From assembly GCA_037074765.1 (NCBI GenBank), contig JBAMDO010000234.1, positions 1 to 64,000 of the forward strand: 64,000 nucleotides of DNA, in the 5' to 3' direction. Origin of the DNA: Mansonella perstans. Taxonomy: Eukaryota > Nematoda > Chromadorea > Rhabditida > Onchocercidae. The position numbers and the translations under genes were made by a program. The notes below the pieces were generated by a model. That model did not search any database, was not told the origin of the DNA, and was given only the letters and a program-made list of their open reading frames with translations. Positions 48,970 through 62,100 of this stretch are shown here, one piece after another (the first letter of the stretch is position 1; every line of letters starts with the position of its first letter).

Positions 48970-51900
48970 AAATGCAATTTTTTTTCTTTTTTGAAAGCCA
49001 AAAAATCATTAATATAAAAGAAAGAAAATGAAATTGATGAGGCAATGTGGCAATGTGACAAACAAAAATTATGTGGCCAGAAGGAATTGGAATGTGAATT
49101 CTGTTACTCATGGTCAGAAAAAAAATGATCCCACTACTGATGTGCAAGCAATTAACCGATCATTAAGTTGCTCCACCTTGTCAATCACATTGTCGGTATT
49201 GCTTTTTTGATTAGTTCTATGAGTGTAGCAAAAAAAAAAAAAAAAAAAAAAAGCAAAAGAACAAATATCAAACCTAAAGTTATGCAAACATTATTTAATC
49301 TTTCAGTTAAAATTTCAATTAATTACAAAACATTTCTTCAGAATTCACTTCCGATTTTATGTTTTTAAGAAAATGAATTCACATTATTAAATTAATGGAA
49401 TGCTTGCATTGGAATATGCAATATGTAAATTTTTAAAATGAAAAAAATAGTGAAAGGAAAAAATATTAAGCATATATAATTTGGCAAACAATTGATTAAT
49501 TTGGCAATAATTGATTCGTTTTTTCCGACTGGCTTTTCTTCTTCATAAATTTATTCAAAAAAAAAAATTATTAAATCCGAAAAATTTCAAATCTCAAAAT
49601 GTTTATAAAAAACAAATTAAAACTTCAGAAACGAAAAAAAAAGGAGCCAATCAACTTTATTATTTAAATTTAGCTGTAGTCCTAAACAATTAATTTTATC
49701 TGATATCAATGATAAAAACTCCATTATTGTATGAAAATTATGATAAGTTTGGTGAGGATGATGATGATGATGACTGATAATGATTTATCATGAAGTTATA
49801 ATGACTAAAATAGTTTTTGCTAGCAAAACTTTTGAAAAGTATGTTCGAAAAATTCAACAAATTACTAGCCTGGTTAATTTATGGTTGAATTACTAGGCTA
49901 GCTAATTTATGGCTAAAAATTGTCTTTTCGTAATCTAAGCTACCATTATTTTTTATTGATGACATTAAAAAAGAAATATATGTCAAATCAAACTCCTCTT
50001 GTCAGCTTTTTTGCTAACAGCACTCTTATTAATCATTATTTGTTATCATCTTCTCGTCGCTCAATTGATCCAATTAATCAAAAATGCTTAAATTTCATTT
50101 TAAAAATTTGTTCGAATTTTATTTACAATTTATAATTAAATAAAATTTTAAATTATCATTTGCTGGAAAAAAACGAAACATTTATATTTTCAAAAATTAT
50201 CAGTTTAGTTTGTTATCAGTAGCTGGCAATTATCATTTGGTTTGTTATCTAGTTGATAAGTGTCATCTAGTTTTGTTGCTACTAGCGGATAATTATCATT
50301 TACTTTGCTCACACTAGTTGATAATTATCATTTAATTTGTTATCACCAGCCGATATGCAAATTTCTATTACTAATTAACATGAACAAATAAATCACTGTG
50401 ATAATATCATTTTAATTAAAAAAAAATTTCCATGGAATTGAAAAGCGCTAAATTGAACAGTTGCAATAATAATAGCAAAGTATGCTTGTAACAGGTGATC
50501 TAATTGACATTCTTCAACACAAAATGGCAAAAATATATTGTGTATTACATGGGTAACAACAGGCCGCTATTACAAATTTAGCAACCACACTGATTTTTAT
50601 ATACTTTCCATTTCTTTCTTTTTTTAGGGACAAAATTTATTCAAAATTTTTTAAGGACAAAGTTAGTAAATGAAATTTTGAAGTAAAGTTTTTTTTCTGT
50701 TTAAGATTGAAATGCAAAACAAATTAAAAAAATAAACAAATAAACAAACAAACAGACAAATAAACAAATAAACAAGCACACTTTTTCTTTTTTTAAGCTC
50801 TGCAAGCAAATTTCAAAAATAGCTATGTAGAATTCATTTAATTCATGCATACTCAAGTAAACATAATTAATTAAAGGTATGCTAAAATAATTAACATAAA
50901 CAAAATGCGCATTTGGCGCAAAATGTACAAGTTTATAGCAATTGTTCTTTTTTTGTTCCTTTGCTTTTAATTTCAAATATTTACAAAAAAAAGATCAATG
51001 CAAAGTACAAATAGATTATATGGGATTAAAATGAAAAATTTTTCAAGTGAAAAGCACAAAGAGGTTAATGATTACGAAAAAATTAGCTGATCAATGATCA
51101 AATGATCATTTAACAAAAAACTTTTATTTTTTTTTCAATTTTAAAATTGAATAAATATCATTATTAAAGATAACAAATGATGAAACATTTGTTTGAACAG
51201 AATATTTGACTGATTGGCTGATTAATTGACCAATCGACTGATTGACTGCTTGATTGATTGATTGATTGATTGTTTGAACAGAGTATGATTAAATTAATTT
51301 TGAATTATTTGTTTTTTATGAATTATCAGTTTTGATCTTCCTTTGATAGTATAAATCTCTTGTTTAGGTATTCTCTCAGATCATTTGGTATATTTATTGT
51401 TCGATAAAAATATTTACTAAACGAACTTAGAAAATATTTTTTTTTGCATATTTGAATAATTGATAAAATTTAGTAAGTTGGGATTTAATTAAATTTCATT
51501 GATATGATAAAAATGATAAAGTTAGTGATTAAAAAATTACACGTTTGATTTTTAAAGATTGATAAGTTCATTTTTAAATGATTACATTAATCTTTGATCA
51601 ATGATACAGTAATAAATAACTCTCAAAAGAAAAATAGTTCATTAAAATATTAAATTAATTTGACTGAACTAATCAAATAATACTAATTTCACAAAAATGA
51701 ATCAATTAAAGATCATGTTCACGATTTATTCTAATCTTTTAAAAATTGTTCTTTCGCATAAGCAATCTTAGCCTGCTACATTCTAGACTATTCTAGAATC
51801 TAAGAAATAAAAACATCATTAATCAAAGATTAATGTAATCATATAAGAATGAACTTTTTTATCTATCCATGTATTTGTGTATGTGTAAGCGTGTCTGTGT

Positions 51901-54900
51901 GTATCTTGACGTACAATTAATGAAGTTGCCGGACGAATTATCCCTAAAATTTAGAGTAAAAACATTTTTTTATCTAAAAAAAAAAATTTCAAATATACTG
52001 TAAGTGGTGTGTTACTGTAAGTATTGCTTCACTATAAGTAATGTATACATAACTCATAGGATTAACAAAAGTACTTAAAATAGCGTATAATTTCAAATGG
52101 CTTAGGAATTATTTTAAATAATTATAAAATTCGTGTAAATTAAATCATAAAATTGTATTTAGAACTCATAGGATTAGCAAAGCACTTTAAATAATTTATA
52201 ATTTCAAATAGTTATTACTGTAAGTATTACTGCAAATAATTATAAAATTCAAAGAATTAAGTGAATGATTTTGAGCACTGTAAGATCATTAAAAAAATTT
52301 AATTGATAATTTGAATACTAGTGTGGAAGTGAAATGTTTTAAGTTTAATTACTTCCTTCATCAAAATGATTATCTGGAAAAAGCTATTATGCATCAAACG
52401 AATGCAAACACCTGCAATTGAATAAATAAACGATAATTAATGCAACAATAATTAAAGAAGCGAGTAACGGATGACAGATAATCAGTGCATTGTCCCTTGG
52501 GGACTTGGGGCAAATCATTTTACAATTACATCACATTACTGAAACACATCACCAGCTCCAGTGTGTGTGTATGTGTGCTATGTTTGTTATTATTATTTGT
52601 CGGCTTATTCCTTTTTCACTTTTCACTTCAAAGACATATACCGCGTTTAGGGAACAATGGCTTACTTTTATGTAAAAATGTTCATAGTACGCTTATAGGG
52701 CCTTATAAGAATTTCAATTAAGTGCGCCAAAAAAAAAAAGAAACGGAAAATTTCCATTCTTTTGCAGCTGACATCCTTAAGCTGGCTTGTATTTTTGTCG
52801 CACTGTTCTATGTATGTGTATATGCGACATCTGCTGATCCTCAATTGATCTTTGTTTTTTGTTTTTTTTTTTTTTTTTTTCTTTCAAAAAACTAATGAAA
52901 ATAGGTTAAGTTGATTTTTTGATATCTCCGGTTGAAAATTTTTCTAATAATCAATAATGATTATTTTTTGCTATATCTTCTTTATCATTATAATCATAAT
53001 AATCATTTATTTATTGTATTTGCTATATCTTTTTTATCATAATAATTATTTACATATCGTTGTCATCAGTCATGATCATCATCATCATCATTATCATCAT
53101 TCTCATCGCCATCATCGTTATCATCAATCACCTGGTCATTATTATCACTCATAATAATTTATTAGCAGTACTAACAATTAATTAATTTAACTTAATTACT
53201 GTTTTTATTAATTATAACTGTAAATGTCACCAATCATCTGATCATTATCATTGTCACTTTAATCAGTTTGTTAAAAAGCAATAATTATTTAATTTAGCTT
53301 AATTAATACTTTCAACTAATTACAGCTAAAAAATGTTAGCACAGGCAAAAATTTTTTTCTATTTATGCGAAATTATATTAGACTGTTATCATACACTGTT
53401 ATCTGTTATCACTATCCTTTTACCAAACGATAGACTGTTATCACTATCCGTTCCTTATACATTGTCACTCTCCGTTTCTTACTTTGCAAGAGTAATAAAG
53501 TAATGCAAGTTGCAATATGCAAATAACTTATGACATATCAAAGCGCATTATGCATATTCTATATCATACAACTGTAGCACTGTAAAGCTTTAAAGTAACT
53601 GTTAAAGTTAACTGTCTCATAAAATTAATTAGTTGCCAAAAACTGGTCTTCAGAACAAAAAACATTTTTCCAAATCGGAATCTTTTGATGAAAAACAACA
53701 AAGAAAAAAAGCCATACTAAAAATAGCAATTTACGGAATAGTCAATACGGAACCGTTATGCGGAAATCTTATACGGAAATGAAATGTGATGTGTTTTTTG
53801 CTTTTCATTACTGATTAATTATAAATCCCAAATGTGTTCCAGTGTTTTTTTTATTTGAAGAACAGTAGGGGTTTTTCTTCAGTTCACAAATTTTTTTTTC
53901 TTGAAATATAATCACTCGGAAACAAATATATCCTGAAATAGTCAATCTCACCTATAACAGATGCTAAACAGAGAGAGAGAGAGAGAGAGAAAGAGAGAGG
54001 GAGTAACCAGAGAGACTTCTCAGGTGAATGAATAATAATATATCTAAGCCTAATTTCAACTTCACACAAACAACTTAATCATATTGCTATTGTTATCCGT
54101 GTTGTTGTTGTTGTTATTATTTGTTGTTGTCTTTCTTGCTACTTTTGCAATAATGGCCATCTGTGGTTAATTTTTTATACTTTCAGAAATTTTTTTTAAA
54201 AAAAAAAATTAGATGAATTAAGACTGTAGTAGTAATAACGTAATGTTAATTAATCACAAAGGAGCTAATTAATTACCGGCTAATTAAGGTTATAGTTAGG
54301 ATCATGTTAATTATTTCTACGTATATATAAATATTTTAAAGTTAAACCTTTGTTATCAAAATATAGTATCAATCCTTATCATAATTTGTTATTATTTGAA
54401 ATTAATACATGTATTTAAATTGATGCTGAAGATTTCCCGGCTCAAATGATAAATTTAAGTTTCAAAATTATTCAAATTTCTGATGTCAAATCGATTACAA
54501 TCACAGGAAGTCTTATTTAACATAGGAAATCATTGATCATCATAGATAATTTTTTACTTCTCTATCATCAAAGATAAAAGATTATTTCGATTATCTTCTT
54601 TGCTTCTCTATCAGGTAAAAGTTATCTCTCTCCCTTCCTCTCTCTGTTAATATATATATGTCATTAATCATAAGTCAAAAACAAAAACATATATTATTCT
54701 CATTGTTCCACCTTATGTTTTTATTTGTATTGATGATAAATATATGTATATATTATATATTTAGAGAGTGTTGCTTTTCTATATTTATCTCTCAAAAATT
54801 ATATTTATCTCTCTCTCACACGATTAAATAATATATATATAGTTCCTTCCATATGTTACAAAAAGAATAATTAAGAATTTATTAAAAATATAATTTTTTC

Positions 54901-55250
54901 AGAATTTAATAAAAGAGAAAAAAAAAAAAAAAAAAACATTTTGGTCGATATGTTATAAGAACGAATAATCCAGGACAATTTTCAACAATGTCGTAATTTT
55001 ACAGGATTTCATAAAGAAGAAATAAATATCTTTTATATCTTTAATCATAAGAATAATAATAACTTTATACAAATAGTACTGTTTTAATATCAATACCTAT
55101 TTGACATTAAATTATTATTAATCCATTTCCATTTGATCAACAAGTTAATTCTCAATCTTTTTTTTTTTTTTTTTGCTGAAGAAAATATCTCTCAACCAAA
55201 AATCAGTACTTAAAGTAAATCCGGAATACAACAGATAGAAATGTATTGTG
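48970..55250. other. Intergenic region, right part between HLH genes
   Basis: About 6.3 kb with poly-A tracts, a repeat at 50.2-50.35 kb, GATT and CAT runs (51.25, 53.07 kb), AG microsatellite (53.97 kb) and TTG run (54.1 kb). Short frames such as 52485-52721 run over GTGTG and T-rich tracts and have no splice support. Confidence 0.55.
50201..50355. repeat. 35-40-bp tandem repeat, four copies
   Basis: Unit ACTAGTTGATAATTATCATT plus TAATTTGTTATC, copies near 50210, 50250, 50285 and 50320, diverged. Confidence 0.8.
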
Positions 55251-55330
55251 TTATAAATTTTCAATGGGGATATATTTCGGACATTTTTAGCGAAGCATTT
55301 GCAAAAAAGTATATTATTGTAACAGCTGTG

Positions 55331-55463
55331 TTATTCGATTTGGTGGTGTGCACCGTTATGCGATGGATAAAATGTCGCATAAGGATAGAAGTAAGAAGAG
55401 CCAAGAGAAGATGATGGAGATGAACAAGATGGAGAAGAACAAGAAGGAATTGGGAAAGAACAT
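55331..55463 (-). CDS. Candidate Ser/Pro/Tyr-rich terminal exon
   Basis: After GGCAG an in-frame 43-codon read CSFPIPSCSSPSCSSPSSSL, then SSYFYPYATFYPSHNGAHHQ and IE-stop. The composition is that of a transcription-factor C-terminal tail, and GC content is locally raised. The acceptor lacks a good pyrimidine tract. Competing frames exist: minus 55494-55261 (Leu-rich) and plus frames from 55241 and 55364. Another minus open frame without a start lies at about 56.33-56.56 kb and could be an upstream exon. Weak. Confidence 0.25.
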
Positions 55464-56499
55464 CTGCCACGTCAAAAAATGTTTCATTGCTCATTTAATC
55501 CTTAACATACCGACAAAAAAAAAATGAGGCAAAATTTTCCTTTAACTGTTTGTCCTCTTTTTTTTTCCTTCCTTATTCTTCTTGGAATTATAGCAGCTGC
55601 TAAGCGTGAGCTAATCCGGAATAACTGTAATTTTTTTTTCTTCCAGTATCTTTCTTATTATCGAACAACAAGGATATTAGAGATGAGCGTAAGTTATCCG
55701 GATTTTGAACGGATAAAGATGGATGTACAGTAGTATCATGATTATTTTAAAACAAAACAAAGTATATTTCTTAATTAAGAAATAAGCTTAATTTAAAATT
55801 TTAAAACTGATTTGCAAAATGAAAATTTAACAAATTAAATTTATTTAAATAAAATGTTAAAGAATGATCTAGAAGCAATAACGTTAATTTTTGCGCCAAT
55901 TAATTAGAAGGTTTTTTTCCCAATCAATAGAGCATTTAATATTGACTTGAAAAAAAAAGTGAAAAACTTTTCTGAGCATTAAAAAAATGTCATATCTAAT
56001 TGTTTTGAAAAATTGAATTACCAGTAGTATTAATTGATCAACTGTCGACCACTACCAGGTGCCATTTAGTGACATTTATTCTTATGTCCACTCATTTGTA
56101 TATCACAACATCTATATTTCATAGTGACGATAAAAACTTTCTCACGTTCTATTTTTTCTCGTATTTATTTTTCTTCTGGATAACAAAAAAAAAAAAAAAA
56201 ACATGCATGAAAAAGGATGTAAGAAGAAAGGAACAAGAACAACCGGTTCCGTTGTTTCCAGCAAAATAGTTTTTTTTTTTTTTTTGTTTGAAATGAAATA
56301 AATCGTAATGGATAGATAGGTGTCACACAATTATTTGTCCTCCTCTGTTATGTGAGATATATATGTGAGCACATTTGCATATACCCAATTTGAGCCTGGG
56401 AAAAAGTTCATCATCCATGTGTTGAGCAAGTATTTTCCCAGAGCATCACCAGCACACCGACAACCAAATGTGATATAGCAGGTGGTGGACCTTGCAGAA

Positions 56500-56852
56500 G
56501 CAATGCCAGCTGTTTCGTTGGGTGTGTCATATTTATGTGTGGGCGGGATGAAGTTTCAGGATCGAATTGGAGAGGATGTGAAGAGGATAATATATGGGAG
56601 TGTGTCACATTGTTTGGGCTAACAACTTTCTTCTTCACAATTAGGAGACAAACATTGCTAAATCTAAATCGACGTCGATTCTTACTTAATAAGAGCGAGC
56701 TGAATAGATTTATTTGTTCGTCCGTCAACTGTCAACTATCATCTTCAAGTTCTGTTTTTGTTTGTTCAGAGTACAAAAGGAGTTTTGCAAAGGAAAAAAA
56801 AAGTCAGCCGGAAATCATCCGGTTCGTTTAATTTGTGCTAATTTTGCGGAAA
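56500..56852 (+). promoter_or_regulatory. Likely promoter/5' UTR of HLH gene B
   Basis: A GC-richer stretch directly upstream of the ATG at 56853. Several frames are open on both strands, but they overlap one another and none continues into the HLH frame from an ATG (an upstream in-frame GTG at 56835 is not a eukaryotic start). CAGCTG and CAGGTG E-box cores at about 56480-56511 lie just upstream. Confidence 0.35.
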
Positions 56853-57809
56853 ATGCGCTTGCTCATATCACCATCCTTATCAAGTGCTTCATCCGGTTCA
56901 TCCGGTTCCGGTTCCAGTTCCGAATCTGATAGTAGCAATGCACAAATTCGTTTTGGCCGTATTAAAAAGACATCATCACATGAACAACGCCAACAGTATC
57001 AGCTGATGAATCGTCTACGTACAATGGTACCAAATGCTCATAGTGCTACAACACAACTTGAACTGTTGCAATATATCATCGATTATATTTCCGATCTACA
57101 GGTCTGATATTTAATTTGCATTTATCCGGTTTTTTTTTTTATTTCAAAAATTAATTTCTTATAAAATTCTAAAATTTTCAAATCAACAGCAATAAATCGG
57201 AAAAAGCAATTAAGCTCGAATAACAAAAAAAGAAAAAGAAACGGAAATTTATTTTGGTTTCATTCTGAAATTTTTGGCATTCCGGAAATGAAAATATTAG
57301 AGAGGAAGAGAGAGAGAGAGAAAAAAAAGTATATGTGAAATGATATAAACGTACATTGTAACAGAATTATCTAGTGTATTTATTCTATCAAGGGATATAA
57401 TTACTCCTAATGACAATAAAATATCCGGTTATTCTATTAAGAAAAATTTCCCGCACATTTTATCAAATAATTCCATCAATTATTAATTTTTTTCCTAGAC
57501 TTTTCCAGAAAAGTTTCCTTATACATATTATGATGAGTTGATTTTTTTCCCAGACTTTTCTAGAAAAAATCTCCATATACATATATGATGAAATTATTTT
57601 TGCAGCAAATTGTTGATGATGATAATGATAATGATAATGATGATGATATTGATAATAGAAGAAGGATATCAACTGGTATATCATTGAACCGAAATTCGAC
57701 AATCGCAAATTTATCACTTTTATTCTCAAAGATTAACACCAGAAGCAATACCGCTACCAATACAACAAAAGCAACAGCAGCATCAATGAAATATTCCAAT
57801 CAGATTTGA
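56853..57809 (+). CDS. Id/Emc-like HLH protein B (two exons)
   Basis: Exon 1 56853-57101 and exon 2 57606-57809 (TTTTTGCAG acceptor), phase 0, 150 residues. A Ser/Gly-rich N-terminus precedes the HLH at about residues 50-83: QLMNRLRTMVPNAHS, then TQLELLQYIIDYISDLQ. There is no basic DNA-binding region, as in Id/Emc proteins. Loop length and intron position (right after LQ) match HLH gene A, so the two are paralogues. Exon 2 encodes an acidic Asp/Asn run (QIVDDDNDNDNDDDIDNRRR) and a Ser/Thr/Asn-rich tail. The donor is unusual (CAG|GTCTGA): if unspliced, translation stops two codons later (LQV-stop), giving an 84-residue HLH-only protein. Predicted role is to titrate bHLH partners in the nucleus. 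Confidence 0.75.
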
Positions 57810-57819
57810 ATTATATTGA

Positions 57820-60090
57820 CTAGACAAAGTTAAAAAAGAAAAAAAGAAAAAACCATGTCATCAAATATTTCATATACTATCGTGAAAGATAATTTTGAAT
57901 TGGAATAAAAAAAGAAAATGATGGTAGAAAATTTGACATTTACTTTAGTGACTGTTGTTAATGATAATCTCTATATCATATTATCATTCATTTGACTGGG
58001 ATTGATAATGAAATTATGAAAGTGGCAAAAGAGCTATGTTGTCACATTCCACAAGAAAATTTTAATGTTTTGTTGATTTTCTTAGTGTTTAACTCTTATT
58101 TATTTCAGTGTTAATTTCTTATTAATTTCTTCTTACTTGACCTTGTATATTTACACTTACGTAAAACTTTTGATAATAACTTGTTTATTTGAATTTTTTG
58201 CTTATTTTACCCGTTTTTAGCAAATATATTTACACGTACGTGAAATACTGATAACTATTTGTGTGAGTAATATTTACACGTGCTGTAAAATGTTAATAGT
58301 TTTATATTTGAAACAATCTTTATTTCTTTTTTTTAGTGTCTCTTTTGCCCATAAAATTTAAAATTTTTACTTTATTAAAAAGTTGTATTAAAATTTGGAA
58401 AAATTTTTAAAATTTTTGTTTATAATTTCGAAGGAACTATTGAAAAGAAAAATAGTTTTTCTCTGACTAATATTCCTTGGAACAATTTGCGATTTTTTTT
58501 TGTGTTTGTCTTAATTCAATTTTTATGGAATTTACGTAACTTTTTGCAGAATTTAATTGACTTTCTGCGGAATTTACGCGTAATTTGCGTAACTTTCTGC
58601 GAAATTCACGTGACTTTTTGATTCATTGGTTAAAATTACTTTCTCTTCATTACTTGCTAAAAAAAATATTGATTTGCACAATTTGAGGTTGAATGAAATT
58701 CTACACTTCATTTCACTCTGTTGAAATTCAAATTAATTAATTAATTCGAAAAAATTATTGCAGCAAGCACTTGTAGATTTTTTTTAAAATAATTATTTGT
58801 GAATGCCTGAAAATGTATGATTTATTTTTTGCGGGTTTTCTTCTGTTAATTAATAAATTAAAAGAAAGAAGAAAATTTTTCTTTTTTAAAAAAACTTCAA
58901 TGAGTCAATCTTTCATTACATTTTTACATAATTTACTTCTTCTTCAGTGACATTATAAAACAAAATGTAATATTTTTAAAAAACAAAAAAGAAAATAAAA
59001 AGCAAAAAAAGGAAAGGAAATGAAAATTGGTGAATTAACATGGATGCTATTGAATTGACACCTGGTGTTACACACCTGCTGGACATCTGATGCATAAGCT
59101 TGCCTAAAGCAATCATATGAATTGATATTTTTCAAGTGTCCTTAGAGCTTAATGATTTTGTCCTAAAACTCTCAGTTGTATGCAAATGAAAAGACTCAAA
59201 AAAAAAGAAAAAATTTTGAGAAAATTTGAATTAAAACTGAATTGTGTAAATAGTAGACATATTATTATACGGTTAACATTTTAAAAAATCTTTTGCACAC
59301 AAAGGAATTATTAGCCTAACATTGGAATTTTTTTTTTTAAATGAATGATTCAAAAATATAAAATAATATTTTAGTTGAAAGACTAAAAAATACAAAATAA
59401 TAATATCTTAATTGAAAGGTTAAGAATATAAAATAATAAAAAGTTTATAGTACTTAAATAAAGAAGTAGTTTTAATTTCCTTGGTGATCAAAAACTTGAA
59501 TTAAAATTGAAACTTGAAAAAAAAAAGAAATTTGGTTCCTAGTATTTCATCACTTTGAATTCAATTCAGATTTTTAAGTCATTTATAGGAGATTTAAAAT
59601 ATGGCTTTTAACCAGTTGTGATCTAATAGCCTAATTAAGTAATTCTACTTGCATTGGCCTTATATGCTGGACTAAATTTCTTCAATTGGCTAATGCAAAC
59701 GATTGCAAGCAAGCATTATTTTGTGCATTTGCAAATTTTGCAAACTTCATTCAGTCTTCTTTTTAGCGCGTTTCAATTTCCCTAGTGAATAAGAAATTTT
59801 ATAAATTTCAGCCCAGATAATATTATCGCTGGCCAATTGTGATCTAATAGACTAATTGAAGTAACTTTACTTGCCAATGCCAATCCTTATATGCTGTGAA
59901 TTAGGCATAAGAGGATAGGGGAAATTATTTAAATTTTTGCAAATTTTTAAGATAATTATTCATTCTTGCTCGATTTAATTTAACTCTAGCTAAAATGGCC
60001 ATTGGATTTGTGCATGGCCATTAATTACTAGACTCATACTGGTGGTGTCTACGTAATATATGTATTTATATATATATATATATAAAGAGG
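57820..60090. other. Intergenic region downstream of HLH gene B
   Basis: AT-rich, with a dispersed 60-bp repeat pair (59.61 and 59.83 kb). A possible poly(A) signal, AATAAA at 57904, lies about 95 nt after the HLH stop. No exon found. Confidence 0.5.
59612..59897. repeat. Pair of about 60-bp direct repeats
   Basis: TTGTGATCTAATAG(C/A)CTAAT-type segments at 59612-59670 and 59831-59897. Both continue through ACTTGC and CCTTATATGCTG with indels; each is followed by unrelated sequence. Confidence 0.8.
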
Positions 60091-60104
60091 TCAATTCGTT
60101 TAGC

Positions 60105-60377
60105 TTAAACGATGAAGCAAAAAGAAAGAGCAGCTGTCGTAGGCTTTAGATATTTCATATGGCCATTGATTTGTGCAGCAAAACCAGATGTCTCCTCTTC
60201 CGTATGTACATATATACATCTGACACCAGATCCGTGAAGCCTTTCCCTGTGTGTTACTGCTGATATTATATCTGAAAAAGCCAAGAGTTTTGACCAGACT
60301 TGTTCCACAGATTGAAAGCTTTGCAAATTTGGGGCCAGAAGCTGTGCATTTAATTGTAATAATTTTGTAGGCTGCAA
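60105..60377 (-). CDS. Unassigned open frame, possible exon(s)
   Basis: A 90-codon frame of mixed composition (LLQLNAQLLAPNLQSFQSVE, then SKLLAFSDIISAVTHRERLH) in a patch with higher GC than its surroundings. An overlapping 102-codon frame also exists in another register. CTTTTTCAG inside the read could be an acceptor. No domain recognised. Confidence 0.25.
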   Translation of the reverse strand: MQPTKLLQLNAQLLAPNLQSFQSVEQVWSKLLAFSDIISAVTHRERLHGSGVRCIYVHTEEETSGFAAQINGHMKYLKPTTAALSFCFIV

Positions 60378-61488
60378 AGATTAATTTCAGAGTGGAAGAA
60401 GTATTCATCTATGAAAATATATGCAATGGCAAATTTTTCAAAAAAAATTATTTCAATTTCATTGCATTGAATTAAATTTGAAATTAAAATTGAAATTTTA
60501 ATTTTAATTCGTTTTCAAATTTTGTTAATAAAAATTTTTTACAAAAAATTCATAAAGCAAATTTGAGAGAAAACATCAATATTGCACTGTACTGTACTAA
60601 TATAGATAAATATTGTAATTAATAATTGCAAGTGTAAACTAATTAAATTAATTAATTTAATAAATTAAATAAAGAAGAAGTGCGATGGTGTGATGGATAA
60701 TGTTATCAATGATGGTGTCATTTCCATCTTATCAGATCTTATCAGCTAATTTATTTTGCTATGATTATTTACACAATTTTACAAAAATGAAAAATGTAAT
60801 TTAAGATTTAAGGAATACTGGAATTATTTGTAATAATTACAAAAATGAGAACTGTTTTAATTTATGGATTACTGTAACTAAAAATAATTTAATATCATCG
60901 TAATAAGGAAAAAAAAGTAATTCCACTGAATGATGCAATGGATGACAGAAGTGACAAGAAAGGCAAACTGGATAGAATTGATAAAAATGCGGAAAATGTT
61001 TACTTGTAGATAACAGATCAGTAATTATATATTGGAATGACTTAGGAGAACAATTATGAGATATCAGGAATTCACAAAAGAGAGAGGACATTAAGTACTT
61101 TATTGCATCTTAAGATAACAGAAATTAAACGGTCAAAAGCGGCTTTTCGGTTTTTGGTTTTTTGGTGCAAAAAACGGAATTATTAAACAGAAGCAGAGAG
61201 TTGAAATCAAAAAAAAAAAAAAAAAAAAAATATTCCAATTAAAATATCGGAAAATTATTCGCAATTATTTCCAATTATTTAATTAATTTTTATTTTTAAA
61301 AAAAAAATTAATTTTTAACAGAAGACACTGTTTGCATGTATATGTATGAATAATTATTTAATTAACATTTATAAACTTATATATGAATATAACACTCGAC
61401 TAGCATTAATTGACAAATTTGTCACTTTAAGAAAATTGTAAATTTAAATTAAATGTGTATAATAATTATAAAATCTTTTCTGTGGTCA

Positions 61489-61590
61489 ATATTATCACGA
61501 TGGCTACTCGTTCCATATTATTACGATGGCTACTCGTTTCATATTATCACGAAGATTACTCGTTTCATAAATTATCACGATGGCTACTCT
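61489..61590. repeat. 26-28-bp tandem repeat, four copies
   Basis: ATTATCACGATGGCTACTCG plus TTTCAT, copies at 61491, 61517, 61543 and 61571. Confidence 0.9.
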
Positions 61591-61728
61591 TTTTAAATTT
61601 CATTAATGTAATTTCATTCGAATAATGTTGGAAGTGTAAATATGACCCGAAATTTGGTTGGTTACTTCTTTTGCATATGTTTTACTTGAATAAATGAAAA
61701 TGAGTTTGAAGAACAAAAAGAGAAAAAG

Positions 61729-61766
61729 AAAGCCGCCTTATACTTTAATACGTATAAGGCGGCTTT
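61729..61766. other. Perfect 15-bp hairpin with GC-rich stem
   Basis: AAAGCCGCCTTATAC (61729-61743), 8-nt loop, GTATAAGGCGGCTTT (61752-61766). The arms are exact reverse complements in a strongly AT-rich setting; the nearby ATGCGG echoes part of the stem. Too short for a typical miRNA precursor; may be a terminus of a small element or a structured RNA/terminator-like site. Confidence 0.85.
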
Positions 61767-61864
61767 ATGCGGTAAAATGTAAAGAAGACTTAAGCTATTT
61801 TTGACCACTGCAGCATCTGGTATTCATTTTTCTTCTTTTGACCATGTGTTTTTTCGATTTAGAA

Positions 61865-62100
61865 TCTTCATCATTATTATGATTATTTCTGTAACGATTA
61901 TTATTATTAGTATTAACATTACTATTATTATTGTGTTTTCTATTTAGAATTATCATTATTATGATTATTTCTATAACGAGTATTACTATTAGTATTAATA
62001 TCACTATTATTATTGTGTTTTTCTATTTGGAATCATCATTATTATGATTATATCTGTTATGACTATTATTATTAGTATTGATATTATTATTAATATTAAT
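61865..62100. repeat. About 85-95-bp tandem repeat, three copies
   Basis: ATCATTATTATGATTAT-TCTGTAACGA followed by TATTATTATTAGTATTAATA and ATTGTGTTTTCTATTTGGAA. On the minus strand it reads as Asn-rich repeat ending in KHMVKRRKMNTRCCSGQK, whose coding status is doubtful. Confidence 0.85.

Noticed and set aside
56411..56831. Frames of about 100 codons on both strands before HLH gene B
   Set aside because: GC-rich 5' UTR/promoter; mutually overlapping frames with no domain or splice link into the HLH frame.
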